DNA from: an uncultured Legionella sp.
GTDB taxonomy: Bacteria; Pseudomonadota; Gammaproteobacteria; Legionellales; Legionellaceae
Length of the DNA: 59,047 nt
Assembly: GCA_903877115.1 (NCBI GenBank)
Contig: CAIRCS010000003.1
Coordinates: forward strand, 1-59,047
Direction: 5' to 3'
The notes under the pieces are model-generated. The model did no database searches. It was not told where the DNA came from and saw only the letters and a list, made by a program, of their open reading frames with translations. Made by a program: the position numbers and the translations under genes. This document shows, in pieces, positions 7,263 to 17,187 of this stretch; positions within the stretch are counted from its first letter, which is position 1, and every line of letters begins with the position of its first letter.

Positions 7263-8255
7263 TTAATAGTTGATTCTCTCCCCTGGTTCGACGTAAAACA
7301 ATGGGTTATCGTGGACAGGCTCGAAAAGATCCCAAACGGTCATTGATCGATTTTTCTTGCTCCAATGAAATTTTCGTACTACTTTTGTCCAAATAATAGT
7401 CTGCTGTAAAAAATGCAATATGGTCAAACATCGGGCATTTGTTGACACCAATACTGATGTCTTTCTTGCCTGTAAAACAGCTTTATTCTTGAGAAGAGCA
7501 CAAGCCAACTCATAGTGAAGACTATTCGATTTAACAAGATAAAAGCTTGGGGAGTTAGAAAGAACTTGTGATAAAGCGTATCTTTCTCTTTTCATATTGT
7601 GCCAAGGATTTCGTAAAACAACCAACCAATCAGTGGAATTTTTATGGTGTTTCTCAATAGTCTCTAATCGAAATGCATGACGCAAACCAGGATATAATTC
7701 AAATGATAAATAAACCGGCAAATTAGATAATAATTGCCTTAGCATCCAAAAATCTTCAAATTTAATAGGTTTTATATCTAATGAAAGCCACTCGGCAATA
7801 AAACTTAGCTTACCGAATTGATTCTCATGAGCGTAACGAATCACGCCCATGTTATGCGCTTCAATGCTGTTCGTAACCGGTTGCCAATTGTTATAAAAAT
7901 AATAAGAACATATGCGTTCTAAAATTTTTATGGCAAGCGCATTCGTTTTGACGCCTTTCGTCTCTCCCGTTATTTGTTCACATTTCTCTAGACTTACAAA
8001 AAAAACATCTTCATCGGTTGAATTGTCATAAAAATATCGGTATTGCGTAAGGTTTTTATTTTTTAAGTTTTCGCTATGATAAGTTCGCTTGATTCTTAAA
8101 ACGACGCCATCTTCCGTCTTGTGAAACATAGATTTGATAAAATTCAATCCTTCTGTGCTGGTATTCATAAGACAATCTAATACAGTTAACAAAGAACAGT
8201 TTCCCACTCGACCCTGTTCAATGATAGTCGTGCTGCATGTCGAGAAAAGATTCAT
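7263..8255 (-). CDS. Calpain-like (C2 family) cysteine protease
   Basis: The 330-residue protein shows the three conserved blocks of the calpain catalytic core. EQGRVGNCSLLTVLDCL puts the nucleophile at C20 (family form QGxLGDCWLLAA), GLRHAFRLETI puts the histidine at H193 (family form GHAYSV), and VVLRNPWHN puts the asparagine at N216 (family form RNPWG). The spacings of 173 and 23 residues are close to the 157 and 24 of animal calpain. The tryptophan after the cysteine is replaced by Ser. No signal peptide, membrane segment or calcium-binding EF-hand is seen. Calpain-type proteases are mostly eukaryotic, and bacterial ones are scattered. The gene stands alone between the transposon operon and the lipase, on the same strand. 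Being a host-directed effector is an inference. Confidence 0.72.
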   Translation of the reverse strand: MNLFSTCSTTIIEQGRVGNCSLLTVLDCLMNTSTEGLNFIKSMFHKTEDGVVLRIKRTYHSENLKNKNLTQYRYFYDNSTDEDVFFVSLEKCEQITGETKGVKTNALAIKILERICSYYFYNNWQPVTNSIEAHNMGVIRYAHENQFGKLSFIAEWLSLDIKPIKFEDFWMLRQLLSNLPVYLSFELYPGLRHAFRLETIEKHHKNSTDWLVVLRNPWHNMKRERYALSQVLSNSPSFYLVKSNSLHYELACALLKNKAVLQARKTSVLVSTNARCLTILHFLQQTIIWTKVVRKFHWSKKNRSMTVWDLFEPVHDNPLFYVEPGERINY

Positions 8256-8430
8256 GGTGATCGCAATTATTTCATAAAAACCGGCGGCCAGTATATCACT
8301 TATATGGGCATTATGTAAATAATTTAACCATTTTATCGGGTCGGCGTGTCACATGACGTGGAGAGTTGCAATTTTTTTAACATGGATGTTGGCTGCTTTT
8401 TTGATTGCTGTCTTTCGTTAGACTTTAGTT

Positions 8431-9543
8431 TCAAGCTTTAAAAAACTGGACCACCTTATCTGCAGATTGCATAGTGTCGTGGTAGCCTAGTTTGATTAAG
8501 TCTTGGGTGAAAGTGCTTTCGAATAATAGGAAGCTTAGCAAATCCCCTGAATGGCTTTGTGCTCCGAGGACGTTGAGTAGGAAGCGTAATAATTTGGGCA
8601 TGGCATGATAATCTGCTTGCGCAATTTTAGCGATGTCGGCGCTAGGTCTTAAATGTAACGTTTCCACTGGGCGCCATGGGGAGGTTCGTTTTTTCCAAAC
8701 GGAGAGTAAATGCGATATTTCATTCATGCGGTTTACAAGCTCGACGTCGCGGTCCAGATTATCTAAAAACAAACCGTTTAACATGCTACCCAGTACATGC
8801 GCAAAGCTAATGTCTCTGGATTTTAGTTTTTCAATGTCATCTATAGATTGGATTTGACGAGTACCGATGATCAATACTTTATCGGCTTTAAACCGCATGG
8901 TGCCACGTAAGGGAGAAATAAGCCCCATGCTGCCATCTCCATAATGCATGTCATTGATTTTGATCGGGGGGAAGAAAAGTGGTAGTGAGCTGGATGCCAA
9001 AATATGATCTACTGTAATGGTAGCAGGTCGGCTAATATGTCGCGGATAATGCCAATCTTCAAAATCGTTAAGATTGTGTTGGTAAAACGAAATGGTTTGT
9101 TGCGTTTCGTAACAATGCGTAATAATTTCTAGGGTATCTAACACATTATTTTCAATGTTTTCTTGGATACGTTCAAAATCGATATGGGTAGTGAGAAACG
9201 TAGTAAGCGGGGACGTTTCTAATAAATGAGTTGGACGTGGTCCTTTTACAAAGAAATGACTTAAATTGCGTAATATCGAGGTGCTCAAATCGTAGTTTTT
9301 AGCATAAAAAATGTTATCGCAATGAATGTTTTGCCAAAGCTCGATCAGTTTTTCAACGCCAAAACTAAAATCGTTGGCATATTGGGCAAGAATAGCGGCA
9401 TTAATAGACCCGACACTGGTCCCTGAAATATGGCTAAACGGCGTAGTTTTGGTGTCGAGGATTTGGCTGATTGCTTTTAATACACCTATTTGATAGGCAC
9501 CTCGAGCACCGCCGCCTGCGAGGTAAAGAGCTATTTTAGGCAT
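8431..9543 (-). CDS. Patatin-like phospholipase
   Basis: The 370-residue protein starts directly with the patatin fold: LAGGGARGAYQIGVLKAI (oxyanion loop at residues 10-15), the nucleophile elbow GTSVGS with Ser43, and the catalytic Asp203 in YGDGSMG (the usual DGG is DGS). The middle contains the ASSSLPLFFPPI block typical of RssA-like lipases. The C-terminal 150 residues are helical and family-specific. There is no signal peptide, so it acts in the cytoplasm or is exported by a dedicated system. Members hydrolyse acyl chains of phospholipids, and Legionella has several as host-directed enzymes. The gene is monocistronic, with about 195 bases of upstream sequence shared with the divergent glutathione transferase gene. 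Confidence 0.85.
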   Translation of the reverse strand: MPKIALYLAGGGARGAYQIGVLKAISQILDTKTTPFSHISGTSVGSINAAILAQYANDFSFGVEKLIELWQNIHCDNIFYAKNYDLSTSILRNLSHFFVKGPRPTHLLETSPLTTFLTTHIDFERIQENIENNVLDTLEIITHCYETQQTISFYQHNLNDFEDWHYPRHISRPATITVDHILASSSLPLFFPPIKINDMHYGDGSMGLISPLRGTMRFKADKVLIIGTRQIQSIDDIEKLKSRDISFAHVLGSMLNGLFLDNLDRDVELVNRMNEISHLLSVWKKRTSPWRPVETLHLRPSADIAKIAQADYHAMPKLLRFLLNVLGAQSHSGDLLSFLLFESTFTQDLIKLGYHDTMQSADKVVQFFKA

Positions 9544-9738
9544 AGTAGTGATACTTTATTTTTAAAAGATCTATATAAAAATAGTAGTAGACTGTGAGCG
9601 CTATATCAAGGCTGAAGGGCCTGGGAACCCTATTTAATTTGTGCTTCTTGGGCCTAATAGAAAATTAATATGACTTTTAACCTATTTTAAACATTGTTAT
9701 GATGTGGGCACACTCAGCTGTGTTCGTGTGGTTTTACC

Positions 9739-10350
9739 ATGAAATTATTTTATGCAAAAGGGGCCTGCTCGTTGGCATCTCGTATTATTTTGAATGAGAT
9801 AGGGGTTGCGCCTGATTTTGAAGCGGTTGATTTGCAAACTAAGCAAACAGAAAGTGGTCAAAATTTTCTAAGTGTTAATCCCAAAGGATGTGTTCCAACT
9901 TTACGTTTGGAAAACGGTGAGATTCTGACTGAAAATTGTGTGATTATGCAGTATTTGGCGGATCATTATGAGGCGAGTAATTTACTGCCTCCAGTAGGAG
10001 ATTGGCAACGCTATCGCGTATTAGAATGGCTTAATTATGTCAGTACTGAATTGCATAAGGGATTTGCACCGATCTTCAATCGGGATATTGCGCATGAATT
10101 AAAGGAAACGATTTTCATTCCTAAAGTAATGGAAAAATTCCAATATGTTGACCGTCGTTTGAAAGATCGTGCGTATCTAATGGGAAAGCATTTTACACTC
10201 CCAGATGCCTATTTGGTTACTGTCTTGCGCTGGGCTATCGGTAAAAAACTGCCAGTACAATCTTTGCAATATCTGATGGACTATGAGGCGAAATTGCGTT
10301 TACGAAAATCTGTTTCTGATGCGCTGATACAAGAAGGATTAACGCAATGA
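9739..10350 (+). CDS. Glutathione S-transferase, beta class
   Basis: The 203-residue protein has an N-terminal thioredoxin-like domain starting MKLFYAKGACSLASRIILNE, with the conserved cysteine and serine of beta-class enzymes (C10, S11). It contains the cis-proline block KGCVPTLRLENGEILTENC and a helical C-terminal domain. The length matches E. coli GstA. It conjugates glutathione to electrophiles or takes part in peroxide defence in the cytoplasm. The stop overlaps the start of the POT transporter by four bases, so the two are coupled. A TATGAT hexamer at 9699-9704 could be the -10 box, though no good -35 is seen. Confidence 0.9.
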   Translation: MKLFYAKGACSLASRIILNEIGVAPDFEAVDLQTKQTESGQNFLSVNPKGCVPTLRLENGEILTENCVIMQYLADHYEASNLLPPVGDWQRYRVLEWLNYVSTELHKGFAPIFNRDIAHELKETIFIPKVMEKFQYVDRRLKDRAYLMGKHFTLPDAYLVTVLRWAIGKKLPVQSLQYLMDYEAKLRLRKSVSDALIQEGLTQ

Positions 10351-11783
10351 TGGCTTTATTGCGCCAGCAACCGCGCTCTTTTTTTGTAATTTTTATGCTG
10401 GAAATTTGGGAGAGGTTTGGCTTTTATACGGTGCAGGGGCTTTTAGTCTTATATTTTGTGCGATCTATTGGATTTTCCCATCAAGAGGCTTATGTGACGT
10501 TCGGAACATTCTGTGCGCTAATTTATGGCATGGTGCCATTAGGCGGGTATTTGGGGGATAAATTATTAGGGACGAAGCGCACAATTGTTGCGGGTTTGTT
10601 TGTGCTTATGACAGGGTATGCTTTATTAGCCCTTCAGGATGAGCATTTGTTGTATATTTCTCTTGCATTCATTTGTGTCGGTGCCGCTTTGTTTAAGTCA
10701 AATCCAAGCGTATTGTTGGCGCAATGCTATGCTAAAAAAAACAATGAATTACACACAGGCTTTACGCTCTATTATATGGCTATTAACATCGGTGCGCTGG
10801 GGTCATTACTGATTGGCCCCTATGTGTCGACTAAATATGGTTATTCTTATGCTTATTGGATCTCGGCGGCGGGTATTTTATTGGGATTGTTGAACTATGC
10901 TATGCAGTATCCTTTGATCGAACCGATCAAAACCATATCTGACCAACGGCGCTTGTCAGGTCTGTGGTGTGTGTCTTTGCTGGGCGTTATCATTGCATTT
11001 ATTGCGTTTAGTGCCTATTTACTGGCGCATCCGATGATGGCCAGAAAAATTATTTGTCTGATTATGGGTATCTTTGTTTTAGTGTATTTTCGTTATGTGT
11101 GGCAAGCACAGCACAAAGAGCGGGTCCGATTATTGTTGGTTTTTGCTTTGATGATAGAGGCCATTGTTTTTTTTACGCTGTATCAGCAAATGCCAACCTC
11201 TATCAATGTCTTTGCCGTGAATCATGTTTCTCCCACATTATTGGGTATACGGATTGATCCGCAGAGTTTCCAAGTGTTAAATCCGTTTTGGATCATCATG
11301 GTGAGTCCTGTTCTGGCGTGGCTGTATGCTTATTTAAATCGGCGCAAATTGTCTTTTGCAATTCCTTATAAATTTGCGCTTGGCATGGTATCTTGTAGCA
11401 TTGGTTTTATGATTTTATACATGACGCGTTATTTTGCCGATGAGCAGGTGATGGTGTCTTCTGGATGGTTGGTGGCCAGCTATTTTTTTCAGGCATTAGG
11501 TGAATTATTCGTGTCTGCTTTGGGTGTGGCTATGGTTGCAGAATTGGTTTCCCCAAAAATTATGGGATTTGTAATGGGCATGTGGTTTCTCACGTCTTCG
11601 GTAGCAGGATTTACCGGTGCTGCGGTGGCTTCTTTGACGGCTTTACCCAAAGGGATGCCGCCTGGTGTTGAGTCCTTAACCGTGTACACCCATGTTTTTT
11701 TAGAAATTGGCGTGATAACCTTGTTGGTGGCTTGTGTGATGGGTTTGTTGGCGCCCAGTTTAACCCGGTGGATGGAAGCGTAA
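10347..11783 (+). CDS. Proton-dependent oligopeptide transporter (POT/PTR2 family)
   Basis: The 478-residue membrane protein of the major facilitator fold has the POT signature EIWERFGFYTVQGLLVLYF near residue 20, where the ExxER motif binds protons. The second family block, with a PLGGYLGDKLLGTKR loop, lies near 70-85. About twelve to fourteen hydrophobic segments follow. It imports di- and tripeptides with protons across the inner membrane. It overlaps the glutathione transferase gene by four bases. A peptide importer suits an amino-acid-consuming Legionellales organism. Substrate range cannot be read from sequence. Confidence 0.9.
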   Translation: MMALLRQQPRSFFVIFMLEIWERFGFYTVQGLLVLYFVRSIGFSHQEAYVTFGTFCALIYGMVPLGGYLGDKLLGTKRTIVAGLFVLMTGYALLALQDEHLLYISLAFICVGAALFKSNPSVLLAQCYAKKNNELHTGFTLYYMAINIGALGSLLIGPYVSTKYGYSYAYWISAAGILLGLLNYAMQYPLIEPIKTISDQRRLSGLWCVSLLGVIIAFIAFSAYLLAHPMMARKIICLIMGIFVLVYFRYVWQAQHKERVRLLLVFALMIEAIVFFTLYQQMPTSINVFAVNHVSPTLLGIRIDPQSFQVLNPFWIIMVSPVLAWLYAYLNRRKLSFAIPYKFALGMVSCSIGFMILYMTRYFADEQVMVSSGWLVASYFFQALGELFVSALGVAMVAELVSPKIMGFVMGMWFLTSSVAGFTGAAVASLTALPKGMPPGVESLTVYTHVFLEIGVITLLVACVMGLLAPSLTRWMEA

Positions 11784-12016
11784 TATGGCCTTTGTTGGTG
11801 CGGAAAAAAAGGGATTTACGCAAACTACTCACATACTTATCCACAGGTTTTACAAATGCAGAATCGGATATTTTTTTATTTATTCATAAAAATCAATAAG
11901 ATAAAAATATGTTTATTGGGTGGTGAGGATTTGGTATAAAACTATTCACAATTAACAAACTGATTGTAAACCTAGCAATTTGGCAAGTACTCATTCGCCA
12001 TGACCGGAGTTAAAAA

Positions 12017-14254
12017 TTGAGCCATGCAATAACAGAAAGCAAGCCGTTGACGGAATTTGCCGAACAAGCGTATCTCGATTATGCGATGTACGTTATTTTA
12101 GACCGTGCTTTACCGCATATTGCGGACGGGTTTAAGCCTGTACAGCGTCGTATAGTATATGCCATGTCAGAATTAGGGTTGAAAGCGACGTCCAAACATA
12201 AAAAGTCAGCTCGGACAGTCGGGGATGTATTGGGTAAGTTTCACCCGCATGGGGATACCGCTTGTTATGAAGCCATGGTGCTGATGGCGCAACCTTTTTC
12301 TTATCGTTATCCTTTGGTAGATGGTCAAGGTAACTGGGGATCGCCAGATGATCCCAAATCCTTTGCTGCGATGCGTTATACAGAAGCACGTTTGTCTGCT
12401 TATGCGGATTTGTTATTGACAGAATTACAACAAGGCACGGTAAGCTGGGTAGATAATTTTGATGCGACGCTGTTAGAACCTTCTTTGTTGCCTGCACGAC
12501 TGCCCAATGTATTATTGAACGGGGCAACGGGTATTGCGGTGGGGATGGCGTCTGATATATTGCCCCATAATTTAGGGGAAGTAGCCGATGCGTGTTTGCA
12601 TTTGCTTGATCATCCCAAAGCGAGTTTAGAAGACGTATTGCAACGAATTAAAGCCCCTGATTTTCCAACTGCAGCAGAAATCATTACGCCGCCCACTGCT
12701 CTGGAGCAAATGTATCGCACCGGTCTAGGTTCGGTCAAAATGCGTGCGGTGTATACCCAAGAGCAACACAATATTGTGATCACTGCCCTACCTTATCAAG
12801 TCTCAGGCGCAAAAATCATTGAACAAATTGCCATGCAAATGCAGCAAAAGAAATTACCGTTGGTGGAGGATTTGCGTGATGAATCTGATCATGAACATCC
12901 GACTCGATTGGTGATTATCCCCCGTTCCTCACGGGTCGATATTGAAGGGTTGATGTCGCATTTGTTTGCAACTACAGATTTAGAGCGCTCCTATCGGGTG
13001 AATTTTAATCTGATTGGTTTGGATGGTAAACCGAGCGTTAAACCACTTCTCACTATTTTAAATGAATGGCTGCTCTTTCGACTGTCTACTGTGCGCAGAC
13101 GCACACAATTTCAATTGGATAAAGTGTTAGATCGGCTGCATATTGTTGACGGTTTGTTGATCGCCTATTTGAATCTGGATGAGGTGATTGCCATCATTCG
13201 AGGAGCAGAGGAGCCGAAACCGCTGTTGATGGCGCGTTTTGGTTTGAGCGAACGCCAGGCAGATGCGATTCTGGATATGAAATTACGGCATTTGGCCAAA
13301 TTAGAAGAAATGCAATTGCGTGCTGATCATGCTGAGTTGTTGCTTTCGCGCGATGAATTGCAAGGTATTTTAGGCGATGACAAAAAATTACGTACTTTAG
13401 TAAAAAAAGAAATTTCAGAAGATCGGGTTCGTTATGGTGATCCGCGTATGTCGCCGCTGATTGAACGTCAAGAAGCCTGTGCTTTGAAAGAAGAAGATAT
13501 TCTGCCCAATGAGCCCATTACGGTGATTTTATCACAGCAAGGTTGGGTCCGTGCTGCCAAAGGCTTTGATGTTGATGGCGCCGCTTTGGTTTACAAAGCG
13601 GGGGATGAATTTTTGGCGCAAACCAATGCGCGATCCAATCAACAAGTATTGTTTTGGGATAATCAAGGCAAGGTGTATTCATTGCTAGGTCATAGTTTGC
13701 CTTCGGCGCGGGGACAGGGCGAGCCTTTGACTGGGAAATTGAATCCAGCAGAAGGGGATTCCATTGTTGCGTTGGCCAGTGGTGAACAGGAAGACTGGGT
13801 GATGTTGGTATCGGATGCGGGTTATGGTTTTATGGTGCAATTACAAGCTTTATATGTCAAAAACCGCAATGGCAAAGCTTGTTTGAAATTGCCCGCAGGT
13901 GCCCGTATGTTGCCACCGCGGTATTGTACTGGACAGCCAGGAGAGTCCATGGTTTGTGTGACCAATACCGGGCGGCTATTAGTATTCCCGATCGCTGAAG
14001 TGCCTCAATTAAATCGTGGTAAAGGCAATAAACTCATGCAAATTCCCGGTGCAAAAGTACTGAGTCGTGAGGAGTTTTTGTTGGACGTGCGCGTCTTAGG
14101 CGCAGACCAATCATGTATCACAGTGTATGCTGGCAAACGCCAATTTACGTTGAAACGCTCTGATTTGGTTCATTATGAAGGCAAGCGGGGGACCCGCGGA
14201 CATCGGTTACCTAGAGGGTTGCAGGCGGTAACTTCAATGAGTGTTGGCGATTAG
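12017..14254 (+). CDS. parC: DNA topoisomerase IV subunit A
   Basis: The 745-residue protein fits ParC length. The breakage-reunion domain starts within [20 protein letters not shown], contains [19 protein letters not shown] (the quinolone-resistance region, with serine replaced by Asp/Thr-type residues after HPHG), and has the DNA-cleaving tyrosine in [10 protein letters not shown] near residue 120. The C-terminal part is the beta-pinwheel domain. The start is TTG at 12017-12019 with GGAG 8 bases upstream; the next ATG would remove conserved sequence. It unlinks daughter chromosomes with ParE, which is not in this window. The upstream 233 bases include a single perfect DnaA-box sequence (11837-11845) and AT-rich DNA. 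Confidence 0.95.
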   Translation: MSHAITESKPLTEFAEQAYLDYAMYVILDRALPHIADGFKPVQRRIVYAMSELGLKATSKHKKSARTVGDVLGKFHPHGDTACYEAMVLMAQPFSYRYPLVDGQGNWGSPDDPKSFAAMRYTEARLSAYADLLLTELQQGTVSWVDNFDATLLEPSLLPARLPNVLLNGATGIAVGMASDILPHNLGEVADACLHLLDHPKASLEDVLQRIKAPDFPTAAEIITPPTALEQMYRTGLGSVKMRAVYTQEQHNIVITALPYQVSGAKIIEQIAMQMQQKKLPLVEDLRDESDHEHPTRLVIIPRSSRVDIEGLMSHLFATTDLERSYRVNFNLIGLDGKPSVKPLLTILNEWLLFRLSTVRRRTQFQLDKVLDRLHIVDGLLIAYLNLDEVIAIIRGAEEPKPLLMARFGLSERQADAILDMKLRHLAKLEEMQLRADHAELLLSRDELQGILGDDKKLRTLVKKEISEDRVRYGDPRMSPLIERQEACALKEEDILPNEPITVILSQQGWVRAAKGFDVDGAALVYKAGDEFLAQTNARSNQQVLFWDNQGKVYSLLGHSLPSARGQGEPLTGKLNPAEGDSIVALASGEQEDWVMLVSDAGYGFMVQLQALYVKNRNGKACLKLPAGARMLPPRYCTGQPGESMVCVTNTGRLLVFPIAEVPQLNRGKGNKLMQIPGAKVLSREEFLLDVRVLGADQSCITVYAGKRQFTLKRSDLVHYEGKRGTRGHRLPRGLQAVTSMSVGD

Positions 14255-14314
14255 TTTTGGGTAAATATTAAGCATTTCTATGGAAACCTACCATACTTAA
14301 AGTAATTTAAGTCA

Positions 14315-14680
14315 GTGGGTGTTCCAAAGCTGGATAGGCTCGAAAGGGATTGTCAGGGTCTTCGTGGGCAGTCTTTTGAGGAACAAGAGCTTGTGGCTGA
14401 ATTAAGGAGCTTTATTGTTTCTGCGCGAGAAACGATTGAGGAAGTGAGTAGTGAGCCTGAGGTACTTTATTCGGGTATCGACACAGCGCGTTGTAATAGT
14501 TTGCGCCAAATTTCTACGCAAATAAATTCTAATCAAATGATGCTAAAATCCCTTCTCCAATCTCAGAAAACTTTGGCGCCATCAAAAGCCAAGTCTGAGA
14601 TGTCAGTTCAATCTAAGCAAAGTAAACACAGTCTCGGCGAGAGTGTTGAATCTGAGCACGGAAGCTATAAAAAATTTTAG
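14315..14680 (+). CDS. Small polar protein of unknown function
   Basis: This is a 121-residue frame from GTG, acidic and helical in its first half (LERDCQGLRGQSFEEQELVAELRSF) and rich in Ser, Lys and Gln in the second (QSKQSKHSLGESVESEHGS). I do not recognise a family and see no signal peptide or membrane segment. No strong ribosome site precedes the GTG. A good terminator follows 40 bases after the stop, which supports a real transcription unit. The Glu-containing C-terminal end (ESVESEHGSYKKF) loosely resembles Dot/Icm secretion tails. Confidence 0.5.
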   Translation: MGVPKLDRLERDCQGLRGQSFEEQELVAELRSFIVSARETIEEVSSEPEVLYSGIDTARCNSLRQISTQINSNQMMLKSLLQSQKTLAPSKAKSEMSVQSKQSKHSLGESVESEHGSYKKF

Positions 14681-14719
14681 CTGGCATATGATTTTAGTAA
14701 AAAACAGCCAGATTAAAGG

Positions 14720-14745
14720 ACAATCCATCATGGATTGTTTTTTTT
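14720..14745 (+). terminator. Rho-independent terminator
   Basis: ACAATCCA and TGGATTGT form a perfect 8-bp stem with a three-base loop, followed at once by a run of T. It lies downstream of the small gene ending at 14680. Confidence 0.8.
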
Positions 14746-14991
14746 GCTTATCAATTTAGGTGAGTGTTTTATGTTGACAGAATAGCTCGGTTCTGGAGAC
14801 AATGACGACATGACAATTTGAGACCTATTGACTAAATAATGATTGTGCGAAGCCCCTAGACTCAATAATCATCATAGTATTCATAGATGTGTCTTAAATT
14901 GCGTATGTCGCGTTTTATAAATCAACAGATTTATAGCGGATAATCAAAGCTAAGTTTTAACCTAAATTATCAATAAATTAGGATACTATAG
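14746..14991. other. Upstream region of the lipid operon, no gene seen
   Basis: About 245 bases separate the terminator from the DUF3833 gene. They contain several AT-rich direct and inverted short repeats but no frame I can support. AGGA about 8 bases before the ATG at 14992 is a plausible ribosome site. I found no convincing sigma-70 promoter. In other bacteria this operon type can be driven by an ECF sigma factor, so the promoter may be non-standard. Confidence 0.4.
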
Positions 14992-15531
14992 ATGTTAAAC
15001 TATAAACTCATCGGCGCGCTTTGTGGTCTTATCTCCACTTTATTACTTCAAGGATGCAGTATGAATCAGATCAAAGCTTATGAAAAAAATGACCCATTAT
15101 TGAAGATGGAGGAGTATTTTTCCGGCCCCGTTAAAGGCTATGGACTCATACAGAAATACATGGGCGGTGTTCGCCGACGATTTACGGTTGATATGCATGG
15201 TCAATGGACAGGGAATCAAGGCACCTTAGATGAGGATTTTGTTTACGATAACGGGGAAAAACAGCATCGCCAATGGCGGTTAACCCGAACCGATGCGCAT
15301 CATTTTACTGCATTGGCTGATGATGTCACGGGGATTACTCATGGCGAACAATATGGTAATGCCATTCATATGGTTTATGTGCTGCAAATCCCATACAACG
15401 GCAGTACCCTGAGTGTGACGATGGATGATTGGTTATACCGTGTGAATGACCAAGTGGTATTAAATAATGCCGTCATGAAAAAGTTTGGTATTCCAATTGG
15501 TCGAATCACTGCCAGTTTTTTTAAGGAGTAG
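14992..15531 (+). CDS. DUF3833 family lipoprotein
   Basis: The 179-residue protein has a lipoprotein signal peptide with the lipobox LLQGC (lipidated Cys22). A DUF3833 domain follows, recognisable by the blocks YFSGPVKGYG, TVDMHGQWTGNQGTLDEDFVYDNGEKQ and RQWRLTRTDAHHFTA. It should be anchored in the periplasmic face of a membrane. The family nearly always accompanies the fatty-acid-modifying genes found next to it here. It is the first gene of the operon, and AAGGAG near its stop serves the next gene. Confidence 0.85.
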   Translation: MLNYKLIGALCGLISTLLLQGCSMNQIKAYEKNDPLLKMEEYFSGPVKGYGLIQKYMGGVRRRFTVDMHGQWTGNQGTLDEDFVYDNGEKQHRQWRLTRTDAHHFTALADDVTGITHGEQYGNAIHMVYVLQIPYNGSTLSVTMDDWLYRVNDQVVLNNAVMKKFGIPIGRITASFFKE

Positions 15532-15536
15532 TCGAT

Positions 15537-16451
15537 TTGAGGCAGCGTTCTTGGTTTTTTGCTTTATGGACATGGTTTGATAACGATGCGGGTGAAGCAA
15601 CGCTTGAATCAAAGCGCTTTATTTTCTGGCGAGCAATTCCCTTTATTTTGGTGCATTTAGGGTGTTTTGGTGTGTTGCTGGTGGGTATTAGCAAGGCTGC
15701 TGTGCTGACTGCCGTGGGGTTATATTATCTACGCATGTTTTTTATCACCGGGTTTTATCATCGCTATTTTTCACATAAAACCTTCAAAATGAATCGCTTT
15801 TTTCAATTTATTTTTGCATTTTTGGGTGCTACTGCCGCACAGCGTGGGCCTTTGTGGTGGGCTAGTCATCATCGATACCATCATCAGCACGCCGACACAA
15901 AACACGATCTCCATTCACCTCATCATGGCGGATTCATTTGGAGCCATCTTGGGTGGTTTTTTGCTGCAGATGCCTACACTACCAACTATAAAGCTGTGTC
16001 AGATTTGGCTAAATTTCAAGAACTTCGGTGGTTAAATCGGTATGATGTTGTCGCGCCGTTAATATTACTCATCAGTTTATATGGACTAGGTGAATATTGG
16101 CATTATTATACGCCTAAGTTGCAAACCTCAGGGTTGCAGTTGGTTGTTTGGGGGTTTTTTATTTCAACTGCGTGTGTATTTCATGCTACCTGCAGCATCA
16201 ACTCTCTCTCGCACCAATGGGGTTCACGAGATTTTGATACCCCTGACGAAAGCCGAAATAACTTTTGGCTTGCTCTGATTACGCTTGGTGAAGGATGGCA
16301 TAATAACCATCACTTTTATTCTTACTCTGTCCGTCAAGGGTTTCATTGGTGGCAAATCGATTTAACTTTTTATATGCTTTGGATTTTATCAAAAATCGGT
16401 ATTATTCATGAGTTACGGCCAGTGGATATGATGCGTGGAAAAATACGATGA
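15537..16451 (+). CDS. Membrane fatty-acid (acyl-CoA delta-9 type) desaturase
   Basis: The 304-residue membrane protein has the three histidine boxes of di-iron desaturases: HRYFSH near residue 75, HHRYHH near 112 and HNNHH near 258, between hydrophobic segments. It introduces a double bond into acyl chains of membrane lipids or acyl-CoA. The start is TTG at 15537, with AAGGAG 8 bases upstream inside the end of the DUF3833 gene. Its stop overlaps the next gene by four bases, so it is coupled to the SDR. Products would feed the cyclopropane synthase further down the operon. Confidence 0.9.
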   Translation: MRQRSWFFALWTWFDNDAGEATLESKRFIFWRAIPFILVHLGCFGVLLVGISKAAVLTAVGLYYLRMFFITGFYHRYFSHKTFKMNRFFQFIFAFLGATAAQRGPLWWASHHRYHHQHADTKHDLHSPHHGGFIWSHLGWFFAADAYTTNYKAVSDLAKFQELRWLNRYDVVAPLILLISLYGLGEYWHYYTPKLQTSGLQLVVWGFFISTACVFHATCSINSLSHQWGSRDFDTPDESRNNFWLALITLGEGWHNNHHFYSYSVRQGFHWWQIDLTFYMLWILSKIGIIHELRPVDMMRGKIR

Positions 16452-17185
16452 AAATTCGTGTCTGGATTACCGGAGCGTCTTCAGGCATTGGATATGCCGT
16501 AGCACTTGAGATGGCATCACGTGGCTATGACTTGATTGTTTCAGGGCGCAACCTGGATGTATTGAAACAATTAGCGGATCAAACCGGTGCTTACGTGTTG
16601 GCGTTTGATGCTACTGACAGGCAAGCAAATTTGGATGCAGCTCAAGACTTAAAACAACGGTATGGTCATATTGATATTGTTTTTTTAAATGCGGGTAATT
16701 GTGAATATGTTGATGTGAATGAGTTTAAGAGCGATATTTTTGAACGTATGATTAAAACCAATTTTCTAAGTATGGTTTACGGTGTTGAAGCAGCCCTTCC
16801 TTTATTAAAAGCCTCTAAAATACCACAGTTGGTTGGTATGAGCAGTGCCGTAGCGTTTTTGGGTCTTCCCCGGTCAGAAGCGTATGGTGCGAGCAAAGCA
16901 GCGATTCATAATTTTTTACAAGGCTTGCGCCTATCGCTGTACCGAGAAAAAATAAAAGTGTCTATTGTTTATCCTGGATTTGTCAAAACGAGGTTAACCG
17001 ATAAAAATGACTTCCCCATGCCCATGTTGATTAGTGCTGAACAGGCAGGAAAAAAAATAGTAGCAGGCATAGAAAATAAAAAATTAGATATTTATGTTCC
17101 AGTTCTTTTTGTGCAACTTACACGATTACTCAGTATGCTACCCAGCAAAATGAGTAGCTATATTCTAAGAGCTATCTTAAGGTAA
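16448..17185 (+). CDS. Short-chain dehydrogenase/reductase of the lipid operon
   Basis: The 245-residue protein has the classical SDR fold, with the nucleotide-binding motif TGASSGIG at the start, NAG in the fourth strand and the catalytic YGASK with an upstream serine (MSSAVAF). The Arg in VSGRNLDVL suggests NADP. The substrate is unknown. Its place between desaturase and FAD oxidoreductase implies a fatty-acyl oxidoreduction. The C-terminal hydrophobic stretch (VLFVQLTRLLSMLP) may hold it at the membrane. It overlaps the desaturase stop by four bases. Confidence 0.85.
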   Translation: MKIRVWITGASSGIGYAVALEMASRGYDLIVSGRNLDVLKQLADQTGAYVLAFDATDRQANLDAAQDLKQRYGHIDIVFLNAGNCEYVDVNEFKSDIFERMIKTNFLSMVYGVEAALPLLKASKIPQLVGMSSAVAFLGLPRSEAYGASKAAIHNFLQGLRLSLYREKIKVSIVYPGFVKTRLTDKNDFPMPMLISAEQAGKKIVAGIENKKLDIYVPVLFVQLTRLLSMLPSKMSSYILRAILR

Positions 17186-17187
17186 AC

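Noticed and set aside
11837..11845. Perfect DnaA-box sequence TTATCCACA beside AT-rich DNA upstream of parC, possible origin
   Set aside because: It is a single box with no cluster and no dnaA, dnaN or gidA nearby; one 9-mer is expected by chance at this scale.
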